Origin: Babylonia areolata
Lineage: Eukaryota > Mollusca > Gastropoda > Neogastropoda > Buccinidae
DNA length: 64,000 nucleotides
Direction: 5' to 3'
NCBI RefSeq assembly: GCF_041734735.1
Contig: NC_134883.1
Span: 19,515,247 to 19,579,246 of the forward strand
Shown: in pieces, positions 59,586 through 64,000 of the stretch
Numbering within the stretch: position 1 is the first letter of the stretch
How the letters are laid out: each line of letters starts with the position of its first letter
Program-made: the position numbers and the translations under genes
Notes under the pieces: model-generated
The model's database searches: none
What the model saw: the letters and a program-made list of their open reading frames with translations, nothing else
What the model was told of the DNA's origin: nothing

Positions 59586-59622
59586 CGTGTGTATATATAT
59601 ATATGTGTGTGTGTGTGTGTTT
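59538..59622. repeat. GT/TA microsatellite
   Basis: GT run broken by GCGTGC and a short TA run. Confidence 0.95.
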
Positions 59623-59817
59623 AGGAATGTTCTCGGCAATCGCAAGGAGTTTTGGAACCAAACTCGGTGAGACGGCAGGTATGTATAAGACATATCCAGT
59701 CATCTCCATCAAGACATCGTTATTATCAGGGTGTGAGGGCAAAGGTCAAGGTCATTTTGCAAAATAAAAAACGCGATAGTGATCATTATTTACATTCAAT
59801 TTACATCAAACTTGGTA

Positions 59818-62800
59818 TAGTGACTGGCAGTAATGACATTATGATACCTACTGAAATGACTCAGGGTCACAACATGACATACTATAACAATTGGAAAAGT
59901 GACTTGATCTTTCAGACGCCTTTGATACTGCTGATCAGATTCTCCTCAACCGTCTGAATCGCACTTTTGGAATCTGCGATCTTGCTTTCTCATGGTTCTG
60001 CTCTTATCTGTCTGACCGGTCCAATGTTGTGTCTGTTTGCGCTCTTTAATCCTCCCCATCCGACGTACAGTTTGGTGTGCCACAAAGCTCCGTGTTTGGG
60101 CCCATTGTGTTTGTTCTCTATACACAACCGATTTCGACCATTGTGAATCATCATTCATTGTCCCACCATAGCTTTTCCGATGACAACCAGCTGTATCTGT
60201 CTGGTCCTCCGTTTCTCCTTCCCTCTCTCATTGACTCTATTCAGGCCTGCATCTCCGATCTGAAGACATGGATGACTGAAAACAAGCTTAAATTAAATGA
60301 GGATAAAACTGAAATCATGATTATCACCCGACAAATACTTTGCCACTCAGTCTCTATTCCTTCCTCTGTCTCCCTCAGTGGCACCGACATTCCTCTTTCC
60401 TCTTCCATCCGCAATCTTGGTGTCATACTCGACCAGTCTCTTTCCTATCAGCAGCAGGTTGCAAATAAATTATATGCAAACTGTGTTACTTTGAAATTCG
60501 CAGAATTGCATCCATCCGTCATCTCCTGACCGAAGATGTAACCAAAACTCTCCTCTGTGTCTTTGTGCTGTCCCGCCTGGATAATTGTAATTCCCTACTT
60601 GTTGGTTCACCCAGCTACCTCATTGCTAGGCTTCAGAAAGTCCAGAACTATGCTTCTCGTCTTGTCTTTCGTTCCTGCAAATTTGATCATGTCTCTCCTC
60701 TCCTTCAGGCTTTACACTGGCTCCCAATACAGGAAAGAATTATTTACAAAGTCGTCTCTCTTTGATTCAAGTCCACTGAGGCTTCTGGTCCACAGTATCT
60801 TTCAACATACCCTCACGCCAACTCCGCTCTTCTTCTGACACCTGAAAGCTTAGTATCCCCCATGCTCGAACCAAAACGTACGGCCAACGCAGTTTTTTTT
60901 CATTCCAAGCACCCTTTCTTTGGAATCAACTTCCTCAGCCTCTCCGTCACTCATCTTCGCTGCAGTCTTTTAAATCCAGTCTGAAGACCCAACTTTTCCC
61001 CTCCTGATTAATTCTCAACAGCTCATCCGTTTCCAGTATGATCTAAAATGACTATTAGTGACCGAGTGTTTTGATAGTTTCAGAATTGGTTGGTAGTATT
61101 TTTGATTGTGTACTATTTACGATTGTGTGTTATGACGTGTGTGTGCGTGCGCGTGTGTATTGTGGGTGTGTGTGTGTAGGAGGGGGGTGGGGGTGAATAA
61201 TTTTTAATGTTGTTTGGTATCTTGTGTTCAATTTTTCCTTTTTGATATTTACATTTGTGTTCTATTTGTGGCCGCCTAGGGCTTATTTTCAAGATAAGGC
61301 GTAAATGCTTATAATGATAATAATACTAATAATAAAGTAATGATATTATGATACCTACTGAAATGATTCAGGGTCACATGACATATTATAACATTGGAAA
61401 AGTGACTGGTGGTAATGACATGATACCTACTGAAATGACTCAGGGTCACAACATGACATACTATAACATTGGAAAAGTGACTGGTGGTAATGACATGATA
61501 CCTACTGAAATGACTCAGGGTGACATAACATACTATAACATTGGAAAAGTGACTGGCGGTAATGACATGATACCTACTGAAATGACTCAGGGTCACAACA
61601 TGACATACTATAACATTGAAAAAGTGACTGGCGGTGATGACATGATACCAACTGAAATAACTCAGGGTCACAACATGACATACTATAACATTGGAAAAGT
61701 GATAGGCGGTGATGACATGATACCAACTGAAATGACTCAGGGTCACATGACATACTATAACATTGGAAAAGTGACTGGCGGTGATGACATGATACCTACT
61801 GAAATGACTCAGGGTCACAACATGACATACTATAACATTGGAAAAGTGACTGGCGGTGATGACATGATACCTACTGAAATGACTCAGGGTCACATAACAT
61901 ACTATAACATTGGAAAAGTGACGGGCGGTAATGACATGATACCTACTGAAATGACTCAGGGTCACATAACATACTATAACATTGGAAAAGTGACGGGCGG
62001 TAATGACATGATACCTACTGAAATGACTCAGGGTCACATGACATACTATAACATTGGAAAAGTGACTGGCGGTAATGACATGATACCTACTGAAATGACT
62101 CAGGGTCACATGACATACTATACATTGGAAAAGTGACTGGCGGTAATGACATGATACCTACTGAAATGACTCAGGGTCACATGACATACTATAACATTGG
62201 AAAAGTGATAGGCGGTGATGACATGATACCTACTGAAATGACTCAGGGTCACAACATGACATACTATAACATTGGAAAAGTGACGGGCGGTAATGACATG
62301 ATACCTACTGAAATGACTCAGGGTCACATAACATACTATAACATTAGAAAAGTGACGGGCGGTAATGACATGATACCTACTGAAATGACTCAGTGTCACA
62401 TGACATATTATAACATTGGAAAAGTGACTGGCGGTAATGACATGATACCTACTGAAATGACTCAGGGTCACATGACATATTATAACATTGGAAAAGTGAC
62501 TGGCGGTGATGACATGATACCTACTGAAATGACTCAGGGTCACAACATGACATACTATAACATTGGAAAAGTGACTGGCGGTGATGACATGATACCTACT
62601 GAAATGACTCAGGGTCACAACATGACATACTATAACATTGGAAAAGTGATAGGCGGTGATGACATGATACCTACTGAAATGACTCAGGGTCACATGACAT
62701 ACTATACATTGGAAAAGTGACTGGCGGTGGTGACATACCTACTGAAATGACTCAGGGTGACATGACATACTATAACATTGGAAAGGTGACTGGTGGTAAT

Positions 62801-62855
62801 GACATGATACCTACTGAAATGACTCAGGGTCACAACATGACATACTTAACAACAG
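59818..62855 (+). repeat. 72-75-bp satellite, ~21 copies, interrupted by a LINE
   Basis: The unit contains GTGACTGGCGGTAATGACAT, GATACCTACTGAAATGACTC, AGGGTCACAACATGACATAC and TATAACATTGGAAAA. One copy is at 59818-59900 and the rest at 61332-62855. Units of 72 or 75 bp keep frames open on both strands. Confidence 0.93.
59903..61331 (+). mobile_element. 5'-truncated L2/CR1-like LINE inserted in the satellite
   Basis: Starts within RT motif A (DLSDAFDTADQILLNRLNRT-like), then FGVPQSSVFGPIVFVLYTQP, SHHSFSDDNQLYLSG (motif C altered), DLKTWMTENKLKLNEDKTEI, and HWLPIQERIIYKVVSL; in-frame stops and shifts are present. The end is GGCTTATTTTCAAGATAAGG, CGTAAATGC and a short AATAAT tail. Related to, but distinct from, the LINE at 1-2350. 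Confidence 0.8.
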
Positions 62856-62869
62856 GAACAGCTTAAAGG

Positions 62870-63190
62870 TGCAGAAGAGACGAGGTCTTGCTTTTGTTTT
62901 CTATAATTCCTGTGGTCATCAAATGGTTTTGACGCGCGAGTCTTGAAGGCCTCGCCTCTCGTGTCAGCTTGTTGAATACGTCTCGTGCAGACCTCGCTCT
63001 GTGTTGGTCAGCTCTGTATTGTGTGCAATGCTCATGGGTAACTGGTAAAAAGCGTTCACTTTCTTGGGAAATCAACGAGACAGATCGTACATGACATGTT
63101 GTAGTTTAAGCAGTTGTAGTAGAAGTAGTAATGGGTGATAGTATTTGGTGGTGGTGTCGTATTGTACTAGCAGCAGCAGTTGTTGCTGCT
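62870..63190. other. Gene-free stretch
   Basis: No exon or known element recognised; AGT/GGT-rich near 63115-63180. Confidence 0.4.
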
Positions 63191-63604
63191 GACATCACTT
63201 ACTTTAAAAAAAAAAAAAAAAAAAAGGGAAAAGTTGCAGTTTGCTGGTAAATGCGTTGATTTGCTGTTTATGGCTTCACAACAAAACATTGCAGGAGTTG
63301 CTACTGTTGACATCACTTAAAAAGAAAACGATTGGAAAAGTTACAGTTTGCAAAAAAAGCAAAATCAATCAGCCAGGATGAATCACATCCAGCTTTTGTC
63401 ATTTTCGAGATGCTCCCCTCTGGTCGACGGTACAGAAGTATAAGGACGAAAACCAATCGCTTCGCCAATAGCTTTTTCCGGAAAGCATTCAATGCCCTGT
63501 CTCTCGAACAAATCCATTATGATAAACAGAACTATGCAATCAACAACCATCTACGTGAAGATCTAGCCATCAGCCCCATCCACATGTAATATGCGGCTTC
63601 TGTT

Positions 63605-63664
<60 letters not shown>

Positions 63665-63950
63665 GTGCGTGCATGTGTGAGTATGCACTAGTTTTTATAT
63701 TGATATGCACTTGTATGTATCCTAATTTCTACTGTATCTGTGTTTGTGTATGATTTTCGATTTGTGTTCGTACGTTGTAATGTACTACCCCCCACACCCC
63801 CCCCCCACCCCCTCCCCCCACCCCACCCCCAATATTCCTTGTGACCCCGGTACACTTGGTAATAAAGACATATTCTATTCTAAATGCGTTGATTTGCTAT
63901 TTATGGCTTCACAACAAAACATTGCAGGAGTTGAGCAGCAGTAGGGAACA
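63190..63950 (+). repeat. ~115-bp tandem duplication split by a LINE
   Basis: AAAAGTTGCAGTTTGC, TAAATGCGTTGATTTGCTGT and CTTCACAACAAAACATTGCA GGAGTTG recur at 63228-63305 and, split by the insertion, at 63335-63352 and 63883-63935. Confidence 0.75.
63350..63882 (+). mobile_element. 5'-truncated LINE fragment with TATTC tail
   Basis: Encodes HPAFVIFEMLPSGRRYRSIR and TNRFANSFFRKAFNALS, the C-terminus of an ORF2-like protein, then a 3' UTR with GT and C-rich tracts and a tail AATAAAGACATATTCTATTC at 63861-63880. The frame is open from 63332 to 63589. Confidence 0.7.
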
Positions 63951-64000
63951 GGTGGCGCTGATGGTTATGGCTGTTGTTGTTGTTGCTGTTGTTGTTGTAG

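Noticed and set aside
61309-62720. Open frames on both strands of the 72-bp satellite
   Set aside because: Unit length divisible by three without stops; both strands open equally, which is typical of satellites and not of genes.

Overview
The window looks like a piece of animal nuclear genome, most likely a mollusc and probably a gastropod. Two intron-rich genes with canonical GT-AG introns sit in a sea of tandem repeats, dinucleotide microsatellites, CR1/L2-type and RNase H-bearing LINE fragments, a Penelope-like element, MITEs and tRNA-derived SINEs whose 3' tail I recognise from marine-snail DNA. The taxon is inferred from style and repeat families, not from a diagnostic gene.

Layout. 1-2.35 kb: 3' part of a CR1/L2-type LINE with a long open reverse transcriptase frame, followed by a MITE. 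2.6-17.3 kb: no gene, mostly minisatellites. 17.8-25.4 kb (minus): six coding exons, all phase 0, of a 609-residue BTB-BACK-Kelch protein of KLHL24/6/35 type (Cullin-3 adaptor family). 25.5-30.8 kb: spacer with a SINE, a LINE fragment, a candidate non-coding first exon for the Kelch gene and a 31-bp minisatellite. 30.8-56.8 kb (plus): 17 coding exons, phases all compatible, giving a ~910-residue protein of the TTC25/ODAD4 type (outer dynein arm docking complex, cilia). 56.8-64 kb: LINE fragments and a 72-bp satellite interrupted by a LINE. The two genes are head to head.

Two features stand out. First, the ODAD4-like gene contains an internal tandem duplication: exons 7-11 and 13-16 encode two diverged copies of the same C-terminal TPR block, with matching exon lengths and phases apart from one intron present only in the first copy. 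Second, about a dozen exon-intron boundaries in the two genes have been amplified into minisatellites whose unit contains the junction itself: a copy of the last or first exonic bases plus the GT donor or AG acceptor. A 104-bp duplication also copies the Kelch start codon. The result is arrays of 2 to about 20 decoy splice sites beside the real ones; in ODAD4 exon 1 the unit is 39 bp, so alternative donors would add 13-residue steps without shifting frame.

The many long open frames over the repeats (for example in 7.8-9.1, 18.4-20.0, 47.8-48.6, 54.8-56.7 and 61.3-62.7 kb) come from repeat units without stops and are not called as genes.
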